This document shows positions 16,218 through 23,214 of a stretch of 34,857 nucleotides of DNA, piece by piece (within the stretch, counting starts at the first letter, position 1; each line of letters begins with the position of its first letter). This stretch comes from Collinsella sp. (GTDB lineage: Bacteria; Actinomycetota; Coriobacteriia; Coriobacteriales; Coriobacteriaceae). The notes beneath the pieces were generated by a model that was not told the origin of the DNA, ran no database searches, and saw nothing but the letters and a program-made list of their open reading frames with translations. The stretch lies in contig JAGZQF010000015.1 in the NCBI GenBank assembly GCA_018382295.1, positions 1-34,857 on the forward strand, in the 5' to 3' direction. Position numbers and translations under genes: made by a program.

Positions 16218-17485
16218 GCGAGCTCCTCCTCAAAGTTGTCGATCAGGTTGTTGCCCAAGCGGACGACGGCGGCGCGGGTGCGCTCGTCGGTCGCGGAAAG
16301 CGCAGCGTCCTCCAGCTTGGCGCGGATGAACAGGTCCTCGGCGGCGTTTTGGTCAAGGCCGCGGCAGGCGAGGTAGAACAGCTGCTCGTCGCGGACGTGA
16401 CCGATGGTGGCGCCGTGGTTGCCGGCGACGTCGTCCTCGTCGCAGAGAATGACGGGAATGGTCTTGTTGTCGACGCCCTTGTTGGCCAAAAGCACCGTCT
16501 CGCGCTCGGTGCCGGTTGCACCCTTGCAGCCGTGCACGAGGTCGATGGTGCCGCGGTAGACCTTCTTGGACGTGCCGGTCAGCACGCCGTTGGCGTCGAT
16601 CTCGCACTCGGTCTTGCGACCGCGGTGGCGCAGCTCGTAGTTAAAGTCGCGCACCTGCTCGCGGGCGCCAAGGTAGTCAGTATCGATGGTGACCTTGGCG
16701 GTATCGCCCAGCAGGTCGCCGGCAAGGCCGGTGGCGCTGGCGCCGGCACCCAGGACGGTGTGTTGCACGTTGACGCGCGCGCCCTCGTCCAGGAACAGGC
16801 CGGTGTCGTCGAGTGCGATCCAGCTATCGTCGAGCGTCTGCGTGCAGGCCACGTTGACGGTGGCGTACTCGTGGGCGCACACGCGCAGCACGGATCCCAC
16901 GACGCCCTCGCCGGCAACGGGGGAGTCCAGGGCGATTTGCAGGTCGAGCGTCGACTGGGGACGGACGACGACGTCGATGGCGGCGATGGCCGCGGCGGCA
17001 TCGACACCGCTCACACGCACGGTAACCGTGGCGTGCTTGTATGCGGGCACATCGATGACGACGCGCTTGGTGGCGTGGTCGGCCAGGTAGGTGTAGGCAG
17101 CCTCGCCCATGCCAGTCTCGAAGGCCTCAGCGGGGGAGAGCTCCTCCTCCAGCTGGATGGCACCGGCCTGGTAGACGGAGGTGGCGGGCACGTCGAGCTC
17201 GGTCTCGGGCGTGATGCGGGCGCGGTCGGCGGCGTCGCCGGGGGCGGAGGCACGGCGCTCGGGGAAGCGCTCGGCCATGGCGTCCATGGCGGTATCGAAG
17301 GCGTCGGCCGTGCCAGCAAACTGCTCTTCCAAGCCCTCAACCTCAACGGCCTCGGCGGGAGCGGCGGAAAGCTCGTCCGAAAGCTCGAGCTTGGTCTGGT
17401 TCATTTTGAGCCAGCCCCAAGTTGCTGCCGGCATCGCATTAACCTGCTCGAGCGTGGTAGCAGCGGTGTTGGTTTCCTGTTTCAT
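16214..17485 (-). CDS. sufD: SufD, SUF scaffold complex subunit
   Basis: SufD pairs with SufB and SufC in the complex that builds iron-sulfur clusters. The 423-residue protein (same length as in E. coli) has a variable, Ala/Glu-rich N-terminal half and the conserved beta-helix part with HRGRKTECEIDANGVL, KKVYRGTIDLVHGCKG and the characteristic DDVAGNHGATIGHVRDEQLF, whose histidine is functionally important in SufD. The helix after it (FYLACRGLDQNAAEDLFIRA) closes the domain. The start overlaps the sufB stop in TAATG. Confidence 0.95.
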   Translation of the reverse strand: MKQETNTAATTLEQVNAMPAATWGWLKMNQTKLELSDELSAAPAEAVEVEGLEEQFAGTADAFDTAMDAMAERFPERRASAPGDAADRARITPETELDVPATSVYQAGAIQLEEELSPAEAFETGMGEAAYTYLADHATKRVVIDVPAYKHATVTVRVSGVDAAAAIAAIDVVVRPQSTLDLQIALDSPVAGEGVVGSVLRVCAHEYATVNVACTQTLDDSWIALDDTGLFLDEGARVNVQHTVLGAGASATGLAGDLLGDTAKVTIDTDYLGAREQVRDFNYELRHRGRKTECEIDANGVLTGTSKKVYRGTIDLVHGCKGATGTERETVLLANKGVDNKTIPVILCDEDDVAGNHGATIGHVRDEQLFYLACRGLDQNAAEDLFIRAKLEDAALSATDERTRAAVVRLGNNLIDNFEEELA

Positions 17486-18897
17486 TATCCGATCGCTCCT
17501 TCCATCTCCAGCTTGATCAGGTTGTTCATCTCGACGGCGTACTCAAGCGGCAGCTCCTTGGAGACCGGGTTGGCAAAGCCGTTGACGATCATGGTGCGGG
17601 CCTCTTCCTCCGAGATGCCGCGGCTCATCAGGTAGAACACCTTGTCGTCGCCGATGCGGCCGATGGTGGCCTCGTGGCCGATGTCGACGTTCTTGGCGCG
17701 GATGTCCATGGCCGGAATAGTGTCGGAGCGGCTCTGGTCGTCGAGCATGAGCGACTGGCAGCTCACGGTTGCCTTGGAGCCCTCGGCCTTGGGCGTGGCC
17801 ACGATAGAGCTACGGAAGGTCTGGATGCCGCCGCTCTTGGAGATGCCCTTGGTCTCGACGGTTGCCGAGGTCTCGGGCGCGTTGAGTACGACCTTACAGC
17901 CGGTATCGAGGTTCTGGCCGGCGCCGGCAAAGGTGATGCCGGTAAAGCTCGAGCGGGCGCCGCGGCCGTTGAGCACGCTCATGGGGTAGAGATAACCCAC
18001 ATGGCTGCCGAAGGAGCCACTGATCCACTCGATGTCGCCGTCCTCGTCCACGCGCGCACGCTTGGTGTTGAGGTTGTACATGTTCTTGGACCAGTTCTCG
18101 ATGGTCGAGTAGCGCAGGTGTGCACGCTTGCCCACAAAGAGCTCGACAGCACCGGCGTGGAGGTTGGCCACGTTGTACTTGGGTGCGGAGCAGCCCTCGA
18201 TAAAGTGCAGGTCGGCATCGTCCTCGACAATGATGAGCGTGTGCTCAAACTGGCCGGCGCCCTTGGCGTTGAGGCGGAAGTAGCTCTGCAGCGGGAAATC
18301 GAGCTTGGTGCCCTTGGGCACGTAGACAAACGAGCCGCCCGACCACACGGCGCCGTGCAGGGCCGCAAACTTGTGGTCGGTGGGCGGGATGAGCGTCATA
18401 AACTTCTCGTGAATGAGCGGCTCCCACTGCGGGTCGTGCAGGGCCTCCTCGATGCCGGAGTAGACGATGCCCATCTTGGACGCGGTGTCCTGCATGTTGT
18501 GGTAGACGAGCTCGGAGTCGTACTGCGCGCCGACGCCCGCCAAGTAGCTGCGCTCGGCCTCGGGGATGCCCAAGCGCTCAAAGGTGCTCTTGATGTCGTC
18601 GGGCACCGACTCCCAGTCGTGCTTTTGGTCGGTGTTGGGCTTGACGTAGGTGACGATGTTGTCCATGTCCAGGCCCTCGATGGAGGGGCCCCACGTCGGG
18701 TCGGGAAAACGATTGAAGATCTCGAGGGACTTTAAGCGCAGGTCGAGCATCCACTGCGGCTCGTCCTTCTTGGCGCTGATCTCGCGCACGATGTCGGGCG
18801 TGATGCCGGCGTCGAGGCGCTCGAATCCCTCCTCGCCATAGGTGAAGTCGTAGAGGCTGCGGTCGATGTCCGCGACCTCGGTGCGGTTCTTGGTCAT
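17485..18897 (-). CDS. sufB: SufB, SUF scaffold complex subunit
   Basis: SufB is the main scaffold on which the cluster forms with SufC and SufD. The 470-residue protein is one of the most conserved in the window: DPTWGPSIEGLDMDNI, SYLAGVGAQYDSELVYHNM, GSFVYVPKGTKLDFPLQSYF, EGCSAPKYNVANLHAGAVEL and GSFGSHVGYLYPMSVLNGRG. The late cysteine (TVSCQSLMLDDQSRSDTIP) and the GHEATIGRI segment are in place. AGGGG lies seven bases before the ATG, 12 bases after sufC. Confidence 0.97.
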   Translation of the reverse strand: MTKNRTEVADIDRSLYDFTYGEEGFERLDAGITPDIVREISAKKDEPQWMLDLRLKSLEIFNRFPDPTWGPSIEGLDMDNIVTYVKPNTDQKHDWESVPDDIKSTFERLGIPEAERSYLAGVGAQYDSELVYHNMQDTASKMGIVYSGIEEALHDPQWEPLIHEKFMTLIPPTDHKFAALHGAVWSGGSFVYVPKGTKLDFPLQSYFRLNAKGAGQFEHTLIIVEDDADLHFIEGCSAPKYNVANLHAGAVELFVGKRAHLRYSTIENWSKNMYNLNTKRARVDEDGDIEWISGSFGSHVGYLYPMSVLNGRGARSSFTGITFAGAGQNLDTGCKVVLNAPETSATVETKGISKSGGIQTFRSSIVATPKAEGSKATVSCQSLMLDDQSRSDTIPAMDIRAKNVDIGHEATIGRIGDDKVFYLMSRGISEEEARTMIVNGFANPVSKELPLEYAVEMNNLIKLEMEGAIG

Positions 18898-18909
18898 TGC
18901 GTCGCCCCT

Positions 18910-19710
18910 TTACGCCTGCTGCTCGGCAACGGCGGACTCGGCCTGGGCGCGCTGCTCGGCGGCCTCGCGCTCGAAGGTCTCAAAGCCGTTCTTGTCGATC
19001 CAGGGGATCAGCGAGGCGTCGTCCTCGCGTACGATGTGGCCCTTGACCATAACGTGGACGCGGTCGACATCCAGGTGCTCCAGGATACGCGTGTTGTGCG
19101 TGATGATGAGCATGGAGCCGTCGCAGCTCTTGCGGTAGGCGTCCATGCCGTGGCTGACGGTGGAAAGGGCGTCGACGTCCAGGCCGGAGTCGGTTTCGTC
19201 CAGGATGGCGAGCTTGGGCTGCAGCAGCAGAAGCTGGAGCATCTCGACCTTCTTTTTCTCGCCGCCCGAGAAGCCCACGCCCAGCTCACGGTTGAGGTAG
19301 GCGGTGTCCATGTTGAGCTCGGCCGCGAGCTCCTTGACGCGACGGCGGAACTCCTTGCCCTTCATCTCCAGGCCGGGGCGGCCAGCGATGCTGGCACGCA
19401 AAAAGCTCGACAGCGGCACGCCCGGGATCTCGACCGGGGCCTGGAAGCTCAGAAACAGGCCGGCGCGCGAACGCTTGTCGGTGGTGAGCTCGGTGATGTC
19501 CTGGCCGTCAAAGACGATGCGGCCGTCGTTGACCGTGTAGACGGGGTCGCCCATGACCAGGTGGCCGAGGGTGGACTTGCCGGCGCCGTTGGGGCCCATC
19601 AGCACGTGGGTCTCACCGGCGGCGACGTTGAGGTTGACATTGTGGAGGATGGTCTTCTCGTCCACGGAGGCGGTGAGACCATCGATGGAAAGCAGCGGAT
19701 TTGCGCTCAT
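18910..19710 (-). CDS. sufC: SufC, ABC-type ATPase of the SUF complex
   Basis: SufC is the soluble ATPase that drives conformational change in SufB-SufD. The 266-residue protein has Walker A (MGPNGAGKSTLGHL), the Q-loop region, the signature GFSGGEKKKVEMLQ and Walker B with the catalytic glutamate (LAILDETDSGLD). GEKKK in place of SGGQ and the DETDSGLD motif are typical of SufC. The ATG at 19710 follows GAGAGGGA; an earlier in-frame ATG at 19740 has no ribosome binding site. It is the first gene of the operon, divergent from the regulator. Confidence 0.96.
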   Translation of the reverse strand: MSANPLLSIDGLTASVDEKTILHNVNLNVAAGETHVLMGPNGAGKSTLGHLVMGDPVYTVNDGRIVFDGQDITELTTDKRSRAGLFLSFQAPVEIPGVPLSSFLRASIAGRPGLEMKGKEFRRRVKELAAELNMDTAYLNRELGVGFSGGEKKKVEMLQLLLLQPKLAILDETDSGLDVDALSTVSHGMDAYRKSCDGSMLIITHNTRILEHLDVDRVHVMVKGHIVREDDASLIPWIDKNGFETFEREAAEQRAQAESAVAEQQA

Positions 19711-19774
19711 GCTGTCCCTCTCTGTATATGGTGTACTCATAGGTGTACTAAACCCTAGGAATCTTCTCGGAATA

Positions 19775-19802
19775 AAGTTACTATGGGTTCGGCGTTAGTC
19801 AA
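19775..19802 (-). promoter_or_regulatory. Candidate suf operon promoter
   Basis: On the minus strand TTGACT (19797-19802) and TAACTT (19775-19780) are spaced by 16 bases, about 65 bases before sufC. The four-half-site array lies just upstream, where a bound regulator could act on it. Confidence 0.45.
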
Positions 19803-19839
19803 GGGAAAACCCGACTAATCCACTCGACTTTTCTAGATG

Positions 19840-19914
19840 TGGGACAAAATAACAAGGTTTGTTTGTCCCACTTACTTAAGATTTGGGACAAACAGACCTG
19901 GTTATGTTGTCCCA
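19840..19914. promoter_or_regulatory. Array of four TGGGACAA half-sites, probable operator
   Basis: Two inverted repeats occur in tandem: TGGGACAA (19840-19847) with TTGTCCCA (19863-19870), and TGGGACAA (19884-19891) with TTGTCCCA (19907-19914). Each pair spans 31 bases. Half-site centres are 23, 21 and 23 bases apart, close to two DNA turns each. The array lies between the divergent sufC and rrf2-type genes. By position the likely binder is the Rrf2-type regulator, repressing or activating both sides. The binder is inferred; the repeats are seen. Confidence 0.8.
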
Positions 19915-19934
19915 GATGCGATGGGAGGGTAGGT

Positions 19935-20366
19935 ATGCTCATTTCTTCCAAGGGCCGCTATGCCCTCCGGCTGATGATCTATATCGCGGCGCTGGGCGAC
20001 GCCGAGGGCAAGATTGCCTTGCGCGAGGTTGCCGACCGTGAGCATATCTCACAAAAGTATTTGGAGCAGCTGGTTCGTCCGCTTATGAAGGCGGGCCTGC
20101 TTAAGAGCGTGCGCGGCAAGGGCGGCGGCTACATGATGGCCAAGGATCCAGCCGAGGTGCGTGCCGGCGACATCCTGCGCGCCGTCGAGGGCAGCACGGC
20201 GCCCGTGGCGTGCGACGGCATCGACAACAGCTGCACCCGCAGCGATTTGTGCTCGACCGTCAAGTTCTGGCGCGGCCTGGACGACGTGATCGAAAAGTAC
20301 GTCGACGGCGTGACGTTGGCCGACCTGGCCGCCGTCCCCGAAATCAACTTTGACATTAAGCTGTAG
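19935..20366 (+). CDS. Rrf2/IscR-like transcriptional regulator of suf genes
   Basis: The ATG at 19935 is chosen for GGGAGGG before it; the frame is open upstream through the operator but without a site. The 143-residue protein begins with the Rrf2 winged helix (MLISSKGRYALRLMIYIA, REVADREHISQKYLEQL, GLLKSVRGKGGGYMMAKDP). It carries three cysteines in ACDGIDNSCTRSDLC, spaced much like the iron-sulfur ligands of IscR (first gap one residue longer). Rrf2 proteins of this kind sense iron-sulfur status and adjust cluster assembly genes. It is divergent from sufC and probably cotranscribed with the two following genes. Confidence 0.92.
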   Translation: MLISSKGRYALRLMIYIAALGDAEGKIALREVADREHISQKYLEQLVRPLMKAGLLKSVRGKGGGYMMAKDPAEVRAGDILRAVEGSTAPVACDGIDNSCTRSDLCSTVKFWRGLDDVIEKYVDGVTLADLAAVPEINFDIKL

Positions 20367-20374
20367 GGGTGCAA

Positions 20375-20662
20375 ATGGCATCTCTCGACAAGGTGTACAA
20401 GCAAATCGAAGTTTTTGCTCGGGAATGTGACGCCGAGAAGGTCGTGTTGTTTGGTTCTCGTGCTCGAGGCGACAACTTGCCCAAGAGCGATATTGACATC
20501 GCAGTAGCAGGTTGCCGGGATTTCGGCCGGTTGTCATATTTGATCGAGGAGCGTCTTGATACTCTTTTAGATGTAGATGTCGTCAATCTCGATGAGCCCT
20601 TATCGCAGCAATTGCTCGATGAAATTGCCAGGGATGGTGTGATTCTGTATGAAAAAATATGA
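20375..20662 (+). CDS. MNT-domain nucleotidyltransferase, antitoxin-like
   Basis: The 95-residue protein is a minimal nucleotidyltransferase: FGSRARGDNLPKSDIDIAV contains the GS...DxD motif (G27-S28, D39, D41), with further acidic residues in LLDVDVVNLDE. In HEPN/MNT pairs such proteins neutralise the HEPN RNase, in MntA by adding AMP to a tyrosine. The ATG at 20375 follows AGGGG, which overlaps the regulator's stop codon; a GTG two codons earlier is possible. It starts eight bases after the regulator and overlaps the HEPN gene by 14 bases. Confidence 0.9.
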   Translation: MASLDKVYKQIEVFARECDAEKVVLFGSRARGDNLPKSDIDIAVAGCRDFGRLSYLIEERLDTLLDVDVVNLDEPLSQQLLDEIARDGVILYEKI

Positions 20663-21068
20663 GAACTTTGCCAGCGCCTTGGCGAATCTTGAGGATGCGC
20701 CCAATCAGGATCTCAACAATGATTTTGTTCAGAGTGGATTGATTAATAAGTTCAATCTTCAATTTGAACTGAGCTGGAAGCTCCTTAAGCGTCTGCTCGA
20801 GTATGAAGGCGCCACGCTTGCCGCGTCGGGGTCTCCTCGTGCCATCTTGAAGGAGTCTTACCGATTCTACGACTTTATTGATGAGGCGGCCTGGCTAGAT
20901 ATGCTCAGAGACCGCAATACGAACGTCCATATCTACGACAACAAGCTCGCTCAAGACTTGATTCAGCGCATCTTGAACGTCTATATCCCCGCTTTCTGTC
21001 AGTTGAGGGACGGGCTGATGGAGCGATACGGCGAGCTTCTGATGGCGCCCGACGACCAGTTTGTTTAA
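20649..21068 (+). CDS. HEPN-like nucleotidyltransferase substrate-binding protein (HI0074 type), toxin-like
   Basis: The 139-residue all-helical protein resembles HI0074-type partners of MNT proteins (QFELSWKLLKRLLEYEG, SPRAILKESYRFYDFID). It contains R-x4-H-x-Y (R89, H94, Y96 in RNTNVHIYD), the motif of HEPN RNases in which the tyrosine is the AMPylation target of MntA-type antitoxins. Thus it may be a type VII-like toxin held in check by the upstream gene. The start overlaps the MNT gene by 14 bases. It is somewhat less GC-rich than its neighbours, which suggests acquisition. Toxicity is inferred. Confidence 0.87.
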   Translation: MKKYENFASALANLEDAPNQDLNNDFVQSGLINKFNLQFELSWKLLKRLLEYEGATLAASGSPRAILKESYRFYDFIDEAAWLDMLRDRNTNVHIYDNKLAQDLIQRILNVYIPAFCQLRDGLMERYGELLMAPDDQFV

Positions 21069-21196
21069 TTCCTTAAGATTTCGCGGAGGGTTGTTGCCGT
21101 TTACCGAGGGGTTGTTGTGTAACAACGGGCGAGCTGCAATACTTACTTTTATCTTTGCAAACTGAACTTTAACTACACCAATGCAGGGAGGATCTT

Positions 21197-23011
21197 ATGC
21201 AGCCCAAGCATTCTGCTATTGTCGCGGGCCTGACGCTGGCGCTTTCGTTTGGCGCCGTTTCCGCGCCGGCACCCGCTGCTGCCGAGGAGTCCACGCCGGG
21301 CGTTGCCTCGGATGCCACCGATATCGATAAGGGCCTTTACACCCAACAGTCCTTCTCGGGCGTGCTGAGGTCGGTCCAGGGCGTTTCGTTTGTCAACGTG
21401 ACTCCCGAGATGAAGTACTTTACCAAGTACGAGAGCCATGGTAACTACAACCAGGGATTTTCGTATGGTGACGGCTATAACGCACTGGGCTACTATCAGT
21501 TTGATCGCCGCTGGTCGCTCATTCCGTTTATGAAGCAGGTCTACAACTACAGCCCCGAAAAATACAGCATGCTCAAGGATGCGATTGATCGCGGCAGCGA
21601 GATTTCCAACACGAGCAATGCCATGTACGAGAACGGTCAGCTCACCGAGTTGGGCCATATCGCTCAGGATGCCTTCCAAGGTGCGTACAACACCGATTCT
21701 GTTGAGTTCTCAGCACTTCAAGATGCCTATGCGTACAACTCGTACTATGCGGTGACTGAGGCGTGGCTCAAGAGCGGCCTGGGCATTGATATTTCGGGCC
21801 GCGCCGATTGCGTCAAGGGCATGGTGTGGAGCATCACCAACATGTGCGGCACCGGTGGCTGCAGGGACTTTTTCCGCTGGGCGAATCTTTCCAACGATAT
21901 GTCCGACCGCGAGTTTGTGACGGCGCTCTCCAATAGCGTGGTCAACAATGTCGCCACTAAGTTTTCGAGTCAGCCCCAGTATCATGAGGGCTGGAAGAAT
22001 CGTTATAAAAATGAGCTGAAGGACTGCTTGGTTTTTATCGCCGAGGATGAGGCTGCCGCTGCGACGCCCGTGCAGCCCGAGCCCACACCGGCGCCCTCGC
22101 CGACACCTGATTCGAATGACGACTCGAGTGACGATGCCAACGATGACAGGATGGATGCGCCCTCGACCGATGCTGACGGTAATGGCTCTGCTGGTGGCAC
22201 TACCAACGACGGCTCTACCTCGAACGGCTCCAATTCGAACGGCTCTGCTGCGGGCGATTCGTCTTCAAGCTCTGCCGGCAATACGGACAGCGACGCTTCT
22301 GGTTCGACCGACGCTGACACCTCTAACTCATCCACCGGCTCGAGCGATTCGTCCGTTGACACCGGCTCTAACAACGGCTCTGGCTCTGACGCAACCCCTG
22401 ATTCCGATGCTTCCAAGGACGACTCGAATAAGGCGCCGGACGCTCCCGTTGCTTCGCCGGACAAGAAGCCTTCTTTCTCCGAGCAGCTTGGTTCTACGCT
22501 GGGTTCTTCGCTGATGGCTGGCGTCAATAACGGCTCGGCCCAGAACAAGGACAACTCTGATCAGGCTTCCACGGAAAAGACCGAAGCCGCAAAGGGCGAC
22601 TCCAAGGACAAGGCTTCCGAGATGACCGAATTCGATAAGGGTTCTAGCTCTGAGGAGAAGAACGAGAAGTCCGCTCAGAAGAAGGACGAGGATAAGAAGT
22701 CTGAATCTGAGAAGAAGGACGAGAACAAGGACAAGACCGAGGACGGAAAGCAGCAGGGCGAGGACAGCAGTAAGGGCAACACCGACAACCAGAACCAAGA
22801 GCAAAATGACTCCAAGACGGTGACCACTACAACCACCACTACAACGACTAAGACTTCGGGCGGTAACATGCCCAAGACGGGCGACCTTATCGTTATGGCG
22901 AGCCTTGCCAGCGCGAGCTTGGCCACGCTGGGCGCTACGTCTATCGTAAGTGGTAAGCATAAGCTCGATCAGCAGAAGAAGGCTTCTGGGGAGGACGACT
23001 CGGGGGAGTAG
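21197..23011 (+). CDS. Sortase-anchored surface protein with Ser/Asp-rich stalk
   Basis: The 604-residue protein has a signal peptide (hydrophobic AIVAGLTLALSFGAVS, likely cut after PAPAAA near residue 29). Residues about 60-290 form a folded domain with KYESHGNYNQGFSYGDGYN, ALGYYQFDRRWSL and four cysteines. The Glu-Ser-x-Gly and YQF features recall transglycosylase or VgrG-related lysozyme-like domains, but that is tentative. From about 290 to 480 it is low-complexity Ser/Asp/Asn/Gly, then Lys/Glu-rich, then a run of nine Thr. The end is a sorting signal: MPKTG, a hydrophobic stretch and a basic tail. GGGAGGA precedes the ATG. It is displayed on the cell wall; adhesion or cell-wall turnover is possible. 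Confidence 0.87.
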   Translation: MQPKHSAIVAGLTLALSFGAVSAPAPAAAEESTPGVASDATDIDKGLYTQQSFSGVLRSVQGVSFVNVTPEMKYFTKYESHGNYNQGFSYGDGYNALGYYQFDRRWSLIPFMKQVYNYSPEKYSMLKDAIDRGSEISNTSNAMYENGQLTELGHIAQDAFQGAYNTDSVEFSALQDAYAYNSYYAVTEAWLKSGLGIDISGRADCVKGMVWSITNMCGTGGCRDFFRWANLSNDMSDREFVTALSNSVVNNVATKFSSQPQYHEGWKNRYKNELKDCLVFIAEDEAAAATPVQPEPTPAPSPTPDSNDDSSDDANDDRMDAPSTDADGNGSAGGTTNDGSTSNGSNSNGSAAGDSSSSSAGNTDSDASGSTDADTSNSSTGSSDSSVDTGSNNGSGSDATPDSDASKDDSNKAPDAPVASPDKKPSFSEQLGSTLGSSLMAGVNNGSAQNKDNSDQASTEKTEAAKGDSKDKASEMTEFDKGSSSEEKNEKSAQKKDEDKKSESEKKDENKDKTEDGKQQGEDSSKGNTDNQNQEQNDSKTVTTTTTTTTTKTSGGNMPKTGDLIVMASLASASLATLGATSIVSGKHKLDQQKKASGEDDSGE

Positions 23012-23043
23012 GCTCTCAGTTGCCAGATAACTAAATAGTCGGG

Positions 23044-23078
23044 ACGGGGTCCGGTGCGAATGTATCGGGCCCCGTTTT
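23044..23078 (+). terminator. Terminator after the surface protein gene
   Basis: The stem ACGGGGTCC (23044-23052) pairs with GGGCCCCGT (23067-23075) with one G-U pair, followed by TTTT. It lies 33 bases after the stop. Confidence 0.85.
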
Positions 23079-23214
23079 GTTGTGCAACGATTAATTGTGC
23101 CCCCTCATACCTCTTGTTACTACCGTTGCCCGATATGTTTGCGCGGCGACATCGGTACATGCGATGCGGTCATTACAATTGGCATCGTGCTGCGATTTAG
23201 GGGGGAACGTTTTG

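Noticed and set aside
19839..19934. N-terminal extension of the Rrf2-type regulator starting at 19839
   Set aside because: The frame is open but runs through the operator repeats; family members start at MLISSKGRYALR, and the ribosome binding site supports the ATG at 19935.
22822..22857. ACN repeat run as a CRISPR or satellite element
   Set aside because: It is a short in-frame Thr run within the surface protein stalk, with no spacer structure.
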